Notes under the pieces: generated by a model
What the model saw: the letters and a program-made list of their open reading frames with translations, nothing else
The model's database searches: none
What the model was told of the DNA's origin: nothing
Origin: Alphaproteobacteria bacterium
GTDB taxonomy: Bacteria > Pseudomonadota > Alphaproteobacteria > Rhizobiales > Rhizobiaceae
Direction: 5' to 3'
Length of the DNA stretch: 64,000 nucleotides
Assembly (NCBI GenBank): GCA_016861165.1
Contig: BOKV01000015.1
Span: 39,279 to 103,278, forward strand
Position numbers and translations under genes: made by a program
Part shown: piece after piece, positions 56,005 through 64,000 of the stretch
How the letters are laid out: each line of letters starts with the position of its first letter
How positions within the stretch are numbered: position 1 is the stretch's first letter

Positions 56005-57006
56005 GTGAGCGTCGCGCTGCTGAACCTGATCGAGACCACCCTGAACGGGCTGATGGCCGGCGTCATGTATTCGCTGGTGGCGCTCGGCTTCGTGCTGATC
56101 TTCAAGGCTTCCGGCATCTTCAACTTCGCGCAGGGCGTGCTGGCGCTGTTTGCCGCGCTGACCCTGGTCGCGTTCCAGACCGGGCAGGTGCCGTTCGCCC
56201 ATCTGGTCAACGCCATCTTCGGCACCGAGCTGCACAAATGGGGGCCGGGCCTGCCGACCTTCCTCGCCATTCTCCTGACCATGCTGGTGATGGTGGCGCT
56301 CGCCTTCCTGATCGAGCGCCTCGTGCTGAAGCACCTGATCAACCAGGAGCCGATCATCCTGTTCATGGCCACCATCGGCCTCGCCTATTTCCTGGAAGGC
56401 TTCGGCGACCTGATGTGGGGCTCCGACGTCAAGGCGCTCGACGTCGGACTGCCGTCTGGCGGCTCGTTCTGGTGGGAGGATGTCACGCGCGAATGGGCGG
56501 CCGAAGGCAGCGGCTACTACGGCATGTATGTCGACCTGCTGGACGTGAGCGCGGCGATCGTCGCCGTCGCGCTCGTCGTCGTGCTCAGCCTGTTCTCGCA
56601 GTATACGGCCACCGGCCGGGCGCTGCGCGCCGTCGCCGACGACCACCAGGCGGCGCTGTCGGTCGGCATCTCGCTCAGGACCATCTGGGTGATCGTCTGG
56701 TCGATCGCCGGCTTCGTCGCGCTGGTCGCCGGCATCATGTGGGGGGCCAAGTCGGGCGTCCAGTTCTCGCTGTCGCTGATCGCGCTGAAGGCGCTGCCGG
56801 TGCTGATCCTCGGCGGCTTCACCTCGATTCCCGGCGCCATCGTCGGCGGCCTGATCATCGGCGTCGGCGAGAAGCTGGCGGAGGCCTATTTCGGACCGAT
56901 GGTCGGCGGCGCCATCGAAAACTGGTTCGCCTACATGCTGGCGCTGGCCTTTCTGCTGTTCCGGCCGCAGGGCCTGTTCGGCGAGCGCATCATCGAGCGG
57001 ATATGA
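56005..57006 (+). CDS. livH: ABC transporter permease (LivH-like)
   Basis: The 333-residue protein has about eight membrane helices, the family motif MYSLVALGFVLIFKASGIFNFAQGVLALFAALT, the EAA-like region RAVADDHQAALSVGI, and ALPVLILGGFTSIPGAIVGGLIIG. The start is GTG at 56005 following GGGGGAG. It is one half of the membrane channel of the importer. Confidence 0.92.
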   Translation: MSVALLNLIETTLNGLMAGVMYSLVALGFVLIFKASGIFNFAQGVLALFAALTLVAFQTGQVPFAHLVNAIFGTELHKWGPGLPTFLAILLTMLVMVALAFLIERLVLKHLINQEPIILFMATIGLAYFLEGFGDLMWGSDVKALDVGLPSGGSFWWEDVTREWAAEGSGYYGMYVDLLDVSAAIVAVALVVVLSLFSQYTATGRALRAVADDHQAALSVGISLRTIWVIVWSIAGFVALVAGIMWGAKSGVQFSLSLIALKALPVLILGGFTSIPGAIVGGLIIGVGEKLAEAYFGPMVGGAIENWFAYMLALAFLLFRPQGLFGERIIERI

Positions 57007-57020
57007 GAGGGGCCTGAGCC

Positions 57021-58097
57021 ATGCTGTATCGCGAGGCCGGCGACTTCAAGACCACCTACCGGGCCGACCAGCAGACCTTTCCGATCCGCTCGGAGCGCTA
57101 CCTGTTCTGGGCGGCGATGGCGGTCGCCTTCCTGGTCGTGCCGTTCTTCATCAATTCCTACTGGGAAAAGTCGGTGCTGGTGCCGCTGCTGATCTGGTCG
57201 CTGGTGGCGCTCGGCCTCAACATACTGACCGGCTATTGCGGCCAGGTCTCGCTCGGCACCGGCGGCTTCATGGCGGTCGGCGCCTTCGCCTGCTACAAGC
57301 TGATGACCAGCTTTCCCGACATGCCGATCATCTTCGTCGTGCTGGCCTCGGGCGGCGTGACCGCGCTGGTCGGCACCATGTTCGGCCTGCCGTCGCTCAG
57401 GATCAAGGGCTTCTACCTGGCGGTCGCGACGCTCGCCGCCCAGTTCTTCCTGGTCTGGATCTTCAACAAATTCCCCTGGTTCTACAACTATTCGGCCTCG
57501 GGCCAGATCACCGCGCCCGAACGCACCATTCTCGGCGTCGCGGTGACCGGTCCCAACGCGCCGTCCTGGGCGACCTATCTGCTGTGCCTGAGCTTCGTAT
57601 TCGTGCTCGCCTGGGTGGCCCGCAACCTGACGCGCGGGCGCATCGGCCGGGCCTGGATGGCAATCCGCGACATGGACATCGCCGCCGAGATCATCGGGGT
57701 GGAGCCGCTCAGGACCAAGCTGTCGGCCTTCGCGGTATCGTCATTCTATATCGGCACCGCCGGCGCCCTGTTCTTCTCCGTCTATCTCGGCGCCGCCGAA
57801 GTGACGGAGGCCTTCGGCATCGAGAAGTCGTTCCTCGCCCTGTTCATGGTCATCATCGGCGGGCTCGGCTCGATCCTCGGCTCGTTTCTCGGGGCCGCCT
57901 TCCTGGTGCTGATGCCGGTGGCGCTCAAGAACCTGTTCGTCGGCACGCTCGGCTGGCCGACCGACGTGGCCACCCACATCCAGATCATGCTGATCGGTGG
58001 CCTGATCGTCTTCTTCCTGATCGTCGAGCCGCACGGGCTGGCCCAGCTCTGGCGGCTGACCAAGGAGAAACTGCGCCTGTGGCCCTTCCCCTATTAG
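57021..58097 (+). CDS. livM: ABC transporter permease (LivM-like)
   Basis: The 358-residue protein has about ten membrane helices and the family motifs GLNILTGYCGQVSLGTGGFMAVGAFA, the EAA-like RAWMAIRDMDIAAEIIGV and FLALFMVIIGGLGSILGSFLGAAFLVLMP. It follows livH by 14 bases and completes the membrane channel. Confidence 0.92.
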   Translation: MLYREAGDFKTTYRADQQTFPIRSERYLFWAAMAVAFLVVPFFINSYWEKSVLVPLLIWSLVALGLNILTGYCGQVSLGTGGFMAVGAFACYKLMTSFPDMPIIFVVLASGGVTALVGTMFGLPSLRIKGFYLAVATLAAQFFLVWIFNKFPWFYNYSASGQITAPERTILGVAVTGPNAPSWATYLLCLSFVFVLAWVARNLTRGRIGRAWMAIRDMDIAAEIIGVEPLRTKLSAFAVSSFYIGTAGALFFSVYLGAAEVTEAFGIEKSFLALFMVIIGGLGSILGSFLGAAFLVLMPVALKNLFVGTLGWPTDVATHIQIMLIGGLIVFFLIVEPHGLAQLWRLTKEKLRLWPFPY

Positions 58098-58155
58098 GAC
58101 CGCCGGCGCCCATGCCTCTCGCAGGCGAATGTCGCAAACCTGGAGGAGTAACGAC

Positions 58156-59442
58156 ATGAAGTTGAAAACACTGGCTCTAGCCGCGGTCCTGGCGGTCGGC
58201 TCCGGCCCCGCCCTTGCCGACCTGCTGTTCCCGTCGTTCAGCTACCGGACCGGCCCCTACGCGCCGAACGGCATTCCCTTCGCCGACGGCTATGCCGACT
58301 ATTTCACCCTGCTCAACGAGCGCGACGGCGGCATCAACGGGGTCAGGGCCAAGGTCGTCGAATGCGAGACCGCCTACAACACGGAAAAGGGCGTCGAGTG
58401 CTACGAATCGCTCAAGGGCGACAACCCGCTCGTCATCCAGCCGCTGTCGACCGGCATCACCTACCAGCTCATCCCCAAGGCGACCGCCGACGGCATTCCG
58501 GTCCATTCGATGGGCTACGGCCGGACCTCGTCGGCCAACGGCAAGGTGTTCGAGTGGGTGTTCAACTACCCGGCCACCTACTGGGACGGTGCCTCGATCG
58601 CCATCAACCACATCATGGAGCTTGAGGGCGGCAATCTCTCCGGCAAGTCGATCGCGCTGATCTACCACAACTCGGCCTACGGCAAGGAGCCGATCCGCAC
58701 GCTGGAGGAACTCGGCAAGAAGCACGGCTACAAGTTCACCGCCATTCCGGTCGACCACCCCGGCCAGGAGCAGAAGTCGCAATGGCTGCAGATCCGCCGC
58801 GACCGGCCGGACTACGTGCTGATGTGGGGCTGGGGCGTGATGAATTCGGTCGCCGTGCAGGAGGCGGCCAACATCCGCTTCCCGATGGACCACTTCATCG
58901 GCATCTGGTGGTCGGGCTCCGAGAACGACGTGCTGCCGGCGGCAACCGGCGCCAACGGCTACAAGGCGCTGGCGCTCGCCAATCCCGGCAAGGAGTATCC
59001 GATCTATGCCGACCTCAAGAAGTATGTCTATGACGCGGGCAAGGCGGCCGGCGACGGCACCCATGCCGGCGAGGTCCTCTACAACCGCGGCATGTACGCC
59101 GCGCTGCTGGCGGCCGAGGCGGCCAAGAAGGCGATGGAAATCCACAACACCAAGGACCTGACGCCGGCGATGATGCGCGACGGCATGGAGGCGCTGCAGA
59201 TCACCAGCGCGCTGATGACCGAACTCGGCCTGCCCGACTTCGGGCCGGAGTTCACCGTGACCTGCGCCAATCATGGCGGCTCGGGTCTCGGCAAGGTCCA
59301 GCAGTGGGACGCCGAGGCCAAGACCTGGAAGGTGATCACCGACTGGATCGCCGCCGACCGCGAGGTCGTCGATCCGCTGATCGCCGAGGACGCCGACGCC
59401 TACGCCAAGGAGGCCGGCATCACGCCACGCGACTGCAACTAG
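58156..59442 (+). CDS. livK: ABC transporter substrate-binding protein (LivK-like)
   Basis: The 428-residue periplasmic binding protein starts with a Sec signal (MKLKTLALAAVLAVGSGPALA-D) and a Type 1 ligand-binding fold: YFTLLNERDGGINGVRAKVVECETAYNTEKGVECYESL, SMGYGRTSSANG, IYHNSAYGKEPIRTLEELGKK and QIRRDRPDYVLMWGWG. Aromatic residues are frequent in the putative pocket. Ligand is unknown; related proteins in similar clusters bind carboxylic or aromatic acids. ATG 58156 follows GGAGGAG. Confidence 0.92.
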   Translation: MKLKTLALAAVLAVGSGPALADLLFPSFSYRTGPYAPNGIPFADGYADYFTLLNERDGGINGVRAKVVECETAYNTEKGVECYESLKGDNPLVIQPLSTGITYQLIPKATADGIPVHSMGYGRTSSANGKVFEWVFNYPATYWDGASIAINHIMELEGGNLSGKSIALIYHNSAYGKEPIRTLEELGKKHGYKFTAIPVDHPGQEQKSQWLQIRRDRPDYVLMWGWGVMNSVAVQEAANIRFPMDHFIGIWWSGSENDVLPAATGANGYKALALANPGKEYPIYADLKKYVYDAGKAAGDGTHAGEVLYNRGMYAALLAAEAAKKAMEIHNTKDLTPAMMRDGMEALQITSALMTELGLPDFGPEFTVTCANHGGSGLGKVQQWDAEAKTWKVITDWIAADREVVDPLIAEDADAYAKEAGITPRDCN

Positions 59443-59517
59443 CAGGCGACAGCGGCCGGCGGCTCGCGCCGCCGGCCGTTTCCGCCGGCAATGCCAATCA
59501 CGGGCGGGCACGGGACC

Positions 59518-60342
59518 ATGCTGCAGAGAATCGACGAAACGGCGCCGCTGCTCTCAGTCAACAACATCGAGGTGATCTACAACCACGTCATCCTCGTGCT
59601 GAAGGGCGTTTCGCTGAGCGTGCCGAGGGGCGGCATCGTCGCCATCCTCGGCGCCAACGGCGCCGGCAAGACGACGACGCTCAAGGCGGTGTCCAACCTG
59701 CTGCGCGCCGAGCGCGGCGAGGTGACCAAGGGCAACATCGTCTTCGACGGCGCCGAAGTGCAGTCGCTGTCGGCGAGCGAACTGGTCCGCCGCGGCTGCA
59801 TCCAGGTGATGGAGGGCCGCCACTGCTTCGGCCACCTGACGGTGGAGGAGAACCTGCTGACCGGCGCCTACACCCGCCGCGACGGCCGCACCGCGGTCGC
59901 CGCCGATCTCGACAAGGTCTATGCCTATTTCCCGCGGCTCAAGGAGCGCCGCCGCAGCCTGGCCGGCTACACCTCCGGCGGCGAGCAGCAGATGTGCGCG
60001 ATCGGCCGCGCGCTGATGAGCCGGCCGAAGATGATCCTGCTCGACGAGCCGTCGATGGGGCTCGCCCCGCAGCTGGTGGAGGAGATCTTCCAGATCGTTG
60101 CCGACCTCAACGCCAAGGAGGGGGTCTCCTTCCTGCTGGCCGAACAGAACACCAACATAGCGCTGAAATACGCCACCTACGGCTACATTCTGGAATCGGG
60201 CCGCGTCGTCATGGACGGGGCCGCCGCCGATCTGCGCGAGAACGAGGATGTCAAGGAATTCTATCTGGGCGTCGGCGGCGAGGGCCGCCGCTCGTTCCGT
60301 AACGTCAAGCACTACAAGCGCCGCAAGCGCTGGCTGGCGTGA
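59518..60342 (+). CDS. livF: ABC transporter ATPase (LivF-like)
   Basis: The 274-residue ATPase has Walker A GANGAGKTT at 45-53, the signature TSGGEQQMCAIGRAL and Walker B MILLDEPSMGLAP. It ends with an unusually basic tail (RRSFRNVKHYKRRKRWLA). I chose ATG 59518; one nine codons upstream (59491) is possible. It is the second ATPase of the importer. Confidence 0.92.
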   Translation: MLQRIDETAPLLSVNNIEVIYNHVILVLKGVSLSVPRGGIVAILGANGAGKTTTLKAVSNLLRAERGEVTKGNIVFDGAEVQSLSASELVRRGCIQVMEGRHCFGHLTVEENLLTGAYTRRDGRTAVAADLDKVYAYFPRLKERRRSLAGYTSGGEQQMCAIGRALMSRPKMILLDEPSMGLAPQLVEEIFQIVADLNAKEGVSFLLAEQNTNIALKYATYGYILESGRVVMDGAAADLRENEDVKEFYLGVGGEGRRSFRNVKHYKRRKRWLA

Positions 60343-60369
60343 GCGCCGGCCGCATGCCAGGACGCCGCG

Positions 60370-60885
60370 ATGACCCGGTTCCGCTATTCGAGGCCGAAAT
60401 TCCGCGTGGCGCTCGCCGTAGGCGCGGCGCTGACGGCGACGGTGTGCGCCGTCGCCTGGATGGTTCTGTCGGCGCTCGGCGTCGGCGATGCCTGGCTGTA
60501 TGCCGGGCTGGCGACGGCGATCTTCTTCGTCTTCGTCTCGGCGACCATGCTGTGGCGCTACCTGCGCGGCTCGGTGGTGCTGGCCGTGCATCCGACCGGG
60601 CTCTACGACAGCCGCTGGCGGCGCGAGCCGGTTCCCTGGGAGGCGATCCGCGAGGTGGTGGTGCGCCGCCGCGAGGATGAGGTCGAACTCGATGTCTATC
60701 TGTGGCAGCCGCGGGCGATGCCGGGCGCCTGGCGCGACCTGCGCCCCAACCACACCATCGAGCTGGCGCCGCTCGACGGCAGCGCCGCCGCCGTCATCGC
60801 CGCAATCGCCCGCCACGTCACCGTGCGCAGCGACACCGGCGCCGGCGAGGCCGCCATCATCCCGTTGTTGAGGGCAAGAGGATGA
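60370..60885 (+). CDS. Two-helix membrane protein with PH-like domain, hypothetical
   Basis: The 171-residue protein has two membrane helices (VALAVGAALTATVCAVAWMVLSALGVG and WLYAGLATAIFFVFVSATMLW) and a cytoplasmic region resembling bacterial PH/STM3941-type domains (HPTGLYDSRWRREPVPWEAIREVVVRRREDEVELDVYL). No function is known. It lies between livF and the PaaK-like ligase and overlaps the latter by four bases (ATGA), implying a role in the same module. Confidence 0.7.
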   Translation: MTRFRYSRPKFRVALAVGAALTATVCAVAWMVLSALGVGDAWLYAGLATAIFFVFVSATMLWRYLRGSVVLAVHPTGLYDSRWRREPVPWEAIREVVVRRREDEVELDVYLWQPRAMPGAWRDLRPNHTIELAPLDGSAAAVIAAIARHVTVRSDTGAGEAAIIPLLRARG

Positions 60886-62126
60886 GTGACTTCTTCGACG
60901 CAGCCGAGACGCAGGCGCCCGCCGGGCGCGAGGCGACGCTGTTTGCCCGCCTGCCGGGCTTCCTGGCCGCGATCCGCGACGCCGTGCCGGGCTGGACGGC
61001 GCGCCTGGCCGCCGTCGACGTGGCGGCGGTCACCTCGCGCGCCGCGCTCGCCGCCATCCCCGTGCTGCGCAAGCCCGAACTGATGGCCGCCCAGGCGGCC
61101 GAGCCGCCGTTCGGCGGGTTCGTCGACGCCGGCCGCCTCGACGGCGCGCGCTATTTCATGTCGCCCGGCCCGGTATGGGAGCCGCAGGGGCCCGGCGCCG
61201 ACCCGTGGGGCGCGGCGCGTGCCTTCTTCGCCGCCGGCATCCGCCGGGGCGACCTCGTCCACAACGCGCTCGCCTATCACATGACGCCCGGCGGCTTCAT
61301 CCTCGATGAGGGCGCGCGCGCTCTCGGCGCCCGCGTGTTCCCGGCCGGCGTCGGCAACACCGAGCAGCAGGTCGAGGCGGCCGCCATCCTCAGGCCCGAT
61401 GCCTATGCCGGCACGCCGGACTTCCTGAAGGTGCTGCTCGACCGGGCGGCCGAGATGGGCCGCGACCTGTCGTCGATCAGGAAGGCGATCGTCTCCGGCG
61501 GCGCGCTGTTCCCATTGCTGCGCGGCGAGTACCGCCGGCGCGGCGTCACCGTCATGCAGGCCTATGCCACCGCCGATCTCGGCGTGATCGCCTATGAGAC
61601 GGCGGCGGGCGGCGAGCCGCTGCCCGGCATGGTGGTCAACGAGGACCTGATCGTCGAGATCGTCCGCCCCGGCACGGACGATCCGGTGGCGCCGGGCGAG
61701 GTCGGCGAACTGGTCGTCACCAACTTCAACCCGGCCTATCCGCTGGTGCGCTTCGGCACCGGCGACCTCTCCGCCGTGCTCGACGGGCCGAGCCCGTGCG
61801 GGCGCACCAACCTGCGCATCCGCGGCTGGATGGGCCGGGCCGACCAGCGCACCAAGATCAAGGGCATGTTCGTCGACCCCAAGCAGATCGATTCGGTGGT
61901 CAAATCGGTGCCGGGCATCGCGCGCGCCCGCCTCGTCGTCAGCCGCGACGGCGACCGCGACGCCATGCTGCTCAAGGTCGAGCCGGCCAATGGCGGCGCC
62001 GTCGACCTGGCCGCCATCGCCGCCGCGCTCACCGCCGAGACCAAGTTGAAGGGCGAGGTCGAGGTCGCGATGAGCCTGCCCAATGACGGCAAGGTGATCG
62101 AGGATACGCGCGACTATTCCAAGTAG
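60882..62126 (+). CDS. PaaK-like adenylate-forming ligase with altered P-loop
   Basis: The 414-residue protein aligns with phenylacetate-CoA ligases in its middle and end: GTPDFLKVLLDRAAEMG, SGGALFPLLRGEYRRRGV, YATADLGVIAYE (A5 region), FGTGDLSAV and the C-terminal LPNDGKVIED with the expected Lys. The usual SSGTTGxPT P-loop is replaced by FMSPGPVWEPQGPG near residues 87-100. It could be a diverged ligase, a different activating enzyme, or an inactive scaffold. It is coupled to the PH-like gene. Confidence 0.8.
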   Translation: MSDFFDAAETQAPAGREATLFARLPGFLAAIRDAVPGWTARLAAVDVAAVTSRAALAAIPVLRKPELMAAQAAEPPFGGFVDAGRLDGARYFMSPGPVWEPQGPGADPWGAARAFFAAGIRRGDLVHNALAYHMTPGGFILDEGARALGARVFPAGVGNTEQQVEAAAILRPDAYAGTPDFLKVLLDRAAEMGRDLSSIRKAIVSGGALFPLLRGEYRRRGVTVMQAYATADLGVIAYETAAGGEPLPGMVVNEDLIVEIVRPGTDDPVAPGEVGELVVTNFNPAYPLVRFGTGDLSAVLDGPSPCGRTNLRIRGWMGRADQRTKIKGMFVDPKQIDSVVKSVPGIARARLVVSRDGDRDAMLLKVEPANGGAVDLAAIAAALTAETKLKGEVEVAMSLPNDGKVIEDTRDYSK

Positions 62127-62127
62127 C

Positions 62128-62607
62128 TCAGATCAGCAGCGGGTTGACGCCCTTGTTCTCGATCACCGTCTCCATGACGGCGAAGGTGTGGGTCTGGCTG
62201 ACGCCCGGCAGGGCGCCGATACGGTCGCCCAGCACCTTGCGGTAGTGCGCCATGTCGCGGGCCCGCACCTTGAGCAAATAGTCGAAGCCGCCGGCGATCA
62301 TGTGCGCCGCCTCGATCTCTGCGATGCGCCCGACGGCCGCGTTGAAGCGGTCGAGCACGTCGGTCGTCGTGCGCTCCAGCACGACCTGGACGAAGACGAG
62401 CATCGTCAGGTCGAGCATGGTTGGGTCGAGCCGCGCCGTGTAGCCGGTGATGTAGCCGGCCTTCTCCAGCCGCCGCATGCGCTCGGTGCACGGCGTCTTC
62501 GACAGGTTGACCGTCTCGGCAAGTTCGGTGACGGTGATGCGGCCATTGGCCTGCAGGACTTGCAGAATGCGGCGATCGATGGCGTCGAGCCGTTCGGCAG
62601 AATTCAT
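62128..62607 (-). CDS. putR: Lrp/AsnC-family regulator of putA
   Basis: The 159-residue protein has the AsnC-type helix-turn-helix (LDAIDRRILQVLQANGRITVTELAETVNLSKTPCTERMRRLEKAGYI) and an AsnC ligand-binding (RAM) domain (MLVFVQVVLERTT, GGFDYLLKVRARDMAHYRKVL). It faces putA across 116 bases, the usual arrangement for PutR in Agrobacterium and rhizobia, where proline-bound PutR activates putA. I place the start at 62607; an ATG at 62622 is possible but would put its ribosome site on a perfect palindrome. Confidence 0.85.
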   Translation of the reverse strand: MNSAERLDAIDRRILQVLQANGRITVTELAETVNLSKTPCTERMRRLEKAGYITGYTARLDPTMLDLTMLVFVQVVLERTTTDVLDRFNAAVGRIAEIEAAHMIAGGFDYLLKVRARDMAHYRKVLGDRIGALPGVSQTHTFAVMETVIENKGVNPLLI

Positions 62608-62624
62608 GGCAACGGCATCCATGA

Positions 62625-62689
62625 TGGTGAAATTCACCACAAATCTACCTTGTTTTGGCCAAAAGGTAAATGGAATATGCGCTATTCCA
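62625..62689. promoter_or_regulatory. putR-putA divergent operators
   Basis: Three dyads lie in 65 bases: TGGTGAAATTCACCA (62625-62639), TTTTGGCCAAAA (62653-62664) and TGGAATATGCGCTATTCCA (62671-62689). Each is a perfect or near-perfect inverted repeat, as expected for an Lrp-type multimer. Spacing between centres is about 27 and 21 bases. Binding by PutR is inferred. Confidence 0.65.
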
Positions 62690-62723
62690 GCCATGACGAC
62701 AGGCAAGGATGAGGAGTGCGCAG

Positions 62724-64000
62724 ATGACCGATGACCTCCGCCGGGTCATCCGCGAGCTGACGCTCAAGCCGGAATCCCAATGCATACCCGCGCTCGTCGC
62801 CGGCCTCGCGCTCGACGAGGCCGAGCGCGGCGCGATCGCCGCCGACGCCGCCGGTCTGGTCGGGCGCATCCGCACCGAGGCGGGCGCCGGCCTGATGGAG
62901 CGGTTCCTCGCCGAATACGGCCTCAACACCGACGAGGGCGTGGCACTGATGTGCCTGGCCGAGGCCTATCTGAGGACGCCGGACGCCGAAACGCTCGACG
63001 CGCTCATCTCCGACAAGATCGGCGCGCGCGATTGGGCGCGCCATCTCGGCCGCGCCGAATCGGCGCTGGTCAACGCCTCGACCTGGGCGCTGATGCTGAC
63101 CGGCAAGGTGTTCCGCTCCATTCCGGCGCAGGCCGACGACCTCGCCGGCATCATGCGCGGCGTCGTGCGCCGGCTGGGCGAGCCGGTGGCGCGCAGCGCG
63201 GTCACCGAGGCGATGAAGCTGCTCGGCCGCCAGTTCGTGCTCGGCCGCACCATAAGCGAGGCGCTCGCCAATGCCGGCCCCGAAATGGCCGACGGCTATC
63301 TCCATTCCTTCGACATGCTGGGCGAGGCGGCGCGCACGGCGCGCGACGCGGCGCGCTATTTCGCCGCCTATGCCGACGCCATCGCCGCCATCGGCGCCCT
63401 GGCTGGCGCCGGCGATCCGCACGACAACCCCGGCATCTCGGTCAAGCTGTCGGCGCTCCACCCGCGCTACGAGACGGTCAATGGCGCGCGCGTGATGGCC
63501 GAACTGGTGCCGCGCGTCACCGAACTCGCCCGGCTCGCCCGCGACGTCAACATCCCGCTCGCCATCGACGCGGAGGAAGCCGACCGGCTCGACCTGTCGC
63601 TCGATGTCATCGCCGCCGTGCTGGCCGACCGGCGCCTGGCCGGCTGGGACGGCTTCGGCGTCGTCGTCCAGGCCTATCAGCGCCGCGCTCCGGCCGTGCT
63701 CGACTGGCTGCACGACCTGGCGGGCCGGCTCGATCGGCGCATCTCGGTGCGCCTCGTCAAGGGCGCCTACTGGGACAGCGAGATCAAGCACGCGCAAACG
63801 CTCGGGCTGGCCGGCTATCCGGTCTTCACCCGCAAGGAATCGACCGACGTCTCCTACCTCGCCTGCGCGGCGAAGCTCCTCGCCATGTCGGAGCGCATCT
63901 ATCCGCAGTTCGCCACCCACAACGCCCATACCGTCGTCGCCGTCGACCGAATGGCCGGCAGCAGCGCGCGCTTCGAGTTCCAGCGCCTGCACGGCATGGG
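62724..64000 (+). CDS. putA: Bifunctional proline dehydrogenase/glutamate semialdehyde dehydrogenase PutA, N-terminal part
   Basis: PutA oxidises proline to glutamate in two steps. About 425 residues are visible and run past the right edge. They cover the alpha-helical start (ELTLKPESQCIPALVAGLALDEAER), the PutA N-terminal domain (MRGVVRRLGEPVARSAVTEAMKLLGRQFVLG) and the proline dehydrogenase barrel (SVKLSALHPRYE, AIDAEEADRLDLSLD, RLVKGAYWDSEIKHAQ, FATHNAHTVVAV). The aldehyde dehydrogenase half is outside. ATG 62724 follows GGATGAGG. Confidence 0.95.
   Translation, partial: MTDDLRRVIRELTLKPESQCIPALVAGLALDEAERGAIAADAAGLVGRIRTEAGAGLMERFLAEYGLNTDEGVALMCLAEAYLRTPDAETLDALISDKIGARDWARHLGRAESALVNASTWALMLTGKVFRSIPAQADDLAGIMRGVVRRLGEPVARSAVTEAMKLLGRQFVLGRTISEALANAGPEMADGYLHSFDMLGEAARTARDAARYFAAYADAIAAIGALAGAGDPHDNPGISVKLSALHPRYETVNGARVMAELVPRVTELARLARDVNIPLAIDAEEADRLDLSLDVIAAVLADRRLAGWDGFGVVVQAYQRRAPAVLDWLHDLAGRLDRRISVRLVKGAYWDSEIKHAQTLGLAGYPVFTRKESTDVSYLACAAKLLAMSERIYPQFATHNAHTVVAVDRMAGSSARFEFQRLHGM

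Noticed and set aside
54841..56646. A 601-codon minus-strand frame opposite the ligase-livG-livH region
   Set aside because: It has a His/Asp/Gln-rich composition typical of antisense frames, and the opposing genes have full family motifs.

Overview
The window is 64 kb of dense, high-GC (about two thirds G+C by eye) bacterial chromosome that most likely comes from an alphaproteobacterium of the order Hyphomicrobiales (Rhizobiales). The supporting evidence is a canonical GcrA gene, paired b and b' ATP-synthase subunits behind an AtpI gene, an alphaproteobacterial LexA box (GTTC-N7-GTTC), GANTC (CcrM) sites in the gcrA promoter, an Irr-type iron control element before mbfA, an Lrp-type putR facing putA, and two copies of a palindromic intergenic element of the kind common in rhizobia. 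I saw no rRNA, tRNA, CRISPR array, insertion sequence, phage gene or integrase. Nearly all of it reads as core chromosome.

Layout. 1-3.4 kb (minus): a cut-off hypothetical gene, a PhzF-like protein, a small membrane protein, an S49 peptidase, a TrmN6-like methyltransferase and a DUF2007 protein. 3.8-11.4 kb (mostly plus): polyprenyl diphosphate synthase, a secreted TPR protein, ispE, moaB, a GFA-like zinc protein, a glycosyltransferase-like protein (minus), a PA0069-type radical SAM protein behind a LexA box, and rnhB. 11.4-14.1 kb (minus): the F0 operon atpI-atpB-atpE-atpF'-atpF. 14.3-22.8 kb (minus): SleB-like hydrolase, der, a YfgM-like TPR protein, the Entner-Doudoroff genes zwf-pgl-edd and an XRE regulator. 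22.9-28.5 kb: a fatty acid desaturase, a PhnD-like protein, threonine catabolism (kbl-tdh, minus), and a MoaD-like/beta-propeller gene pair.

28.7-32.1 kb: an ArsR regulator followed by three SRPBCC (AHSA1-like) genes, then a Bcr/CflA drug exporter. 32.2-41.9 kb: isocitrate lyase facing a ScfR/RamB-type regulator (acetate and short-chain acid metabolism), an AsmA protein, acetoacetyl-CoA synthetase, a structured intergenic region ending in an intrinsic terminator, and an orphan iron-type ABC permease. 42.3-49.9 kb: Hsp33, argD-argF, gcrA with a promoter rich in DnaA-like and GANTC sites, the mbfA iron exporter, and envelope or secreted proteins.

50-62.1 kb (plus) is the most distinctive block. 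A hybrid histidine kinase and an OmpR-like regulator precede an AMP-forming acyl-CoA synthetase, a complete branched-chain-amino-acid-type ABC importer (livG, a 48-residue DUF3096 peptide, livH, livM, livK, livF), a PH-like membrane protein, and a PaaK-like ligase whose usual P-loop has been replaced. The order suggests sensed uptake coupled to CoA activation of a carboxylic acid, possibly aromatic or aliphatic; the substrate cannot be read from the sequence. The window closes with putR facing putA, which runs off the right edge.
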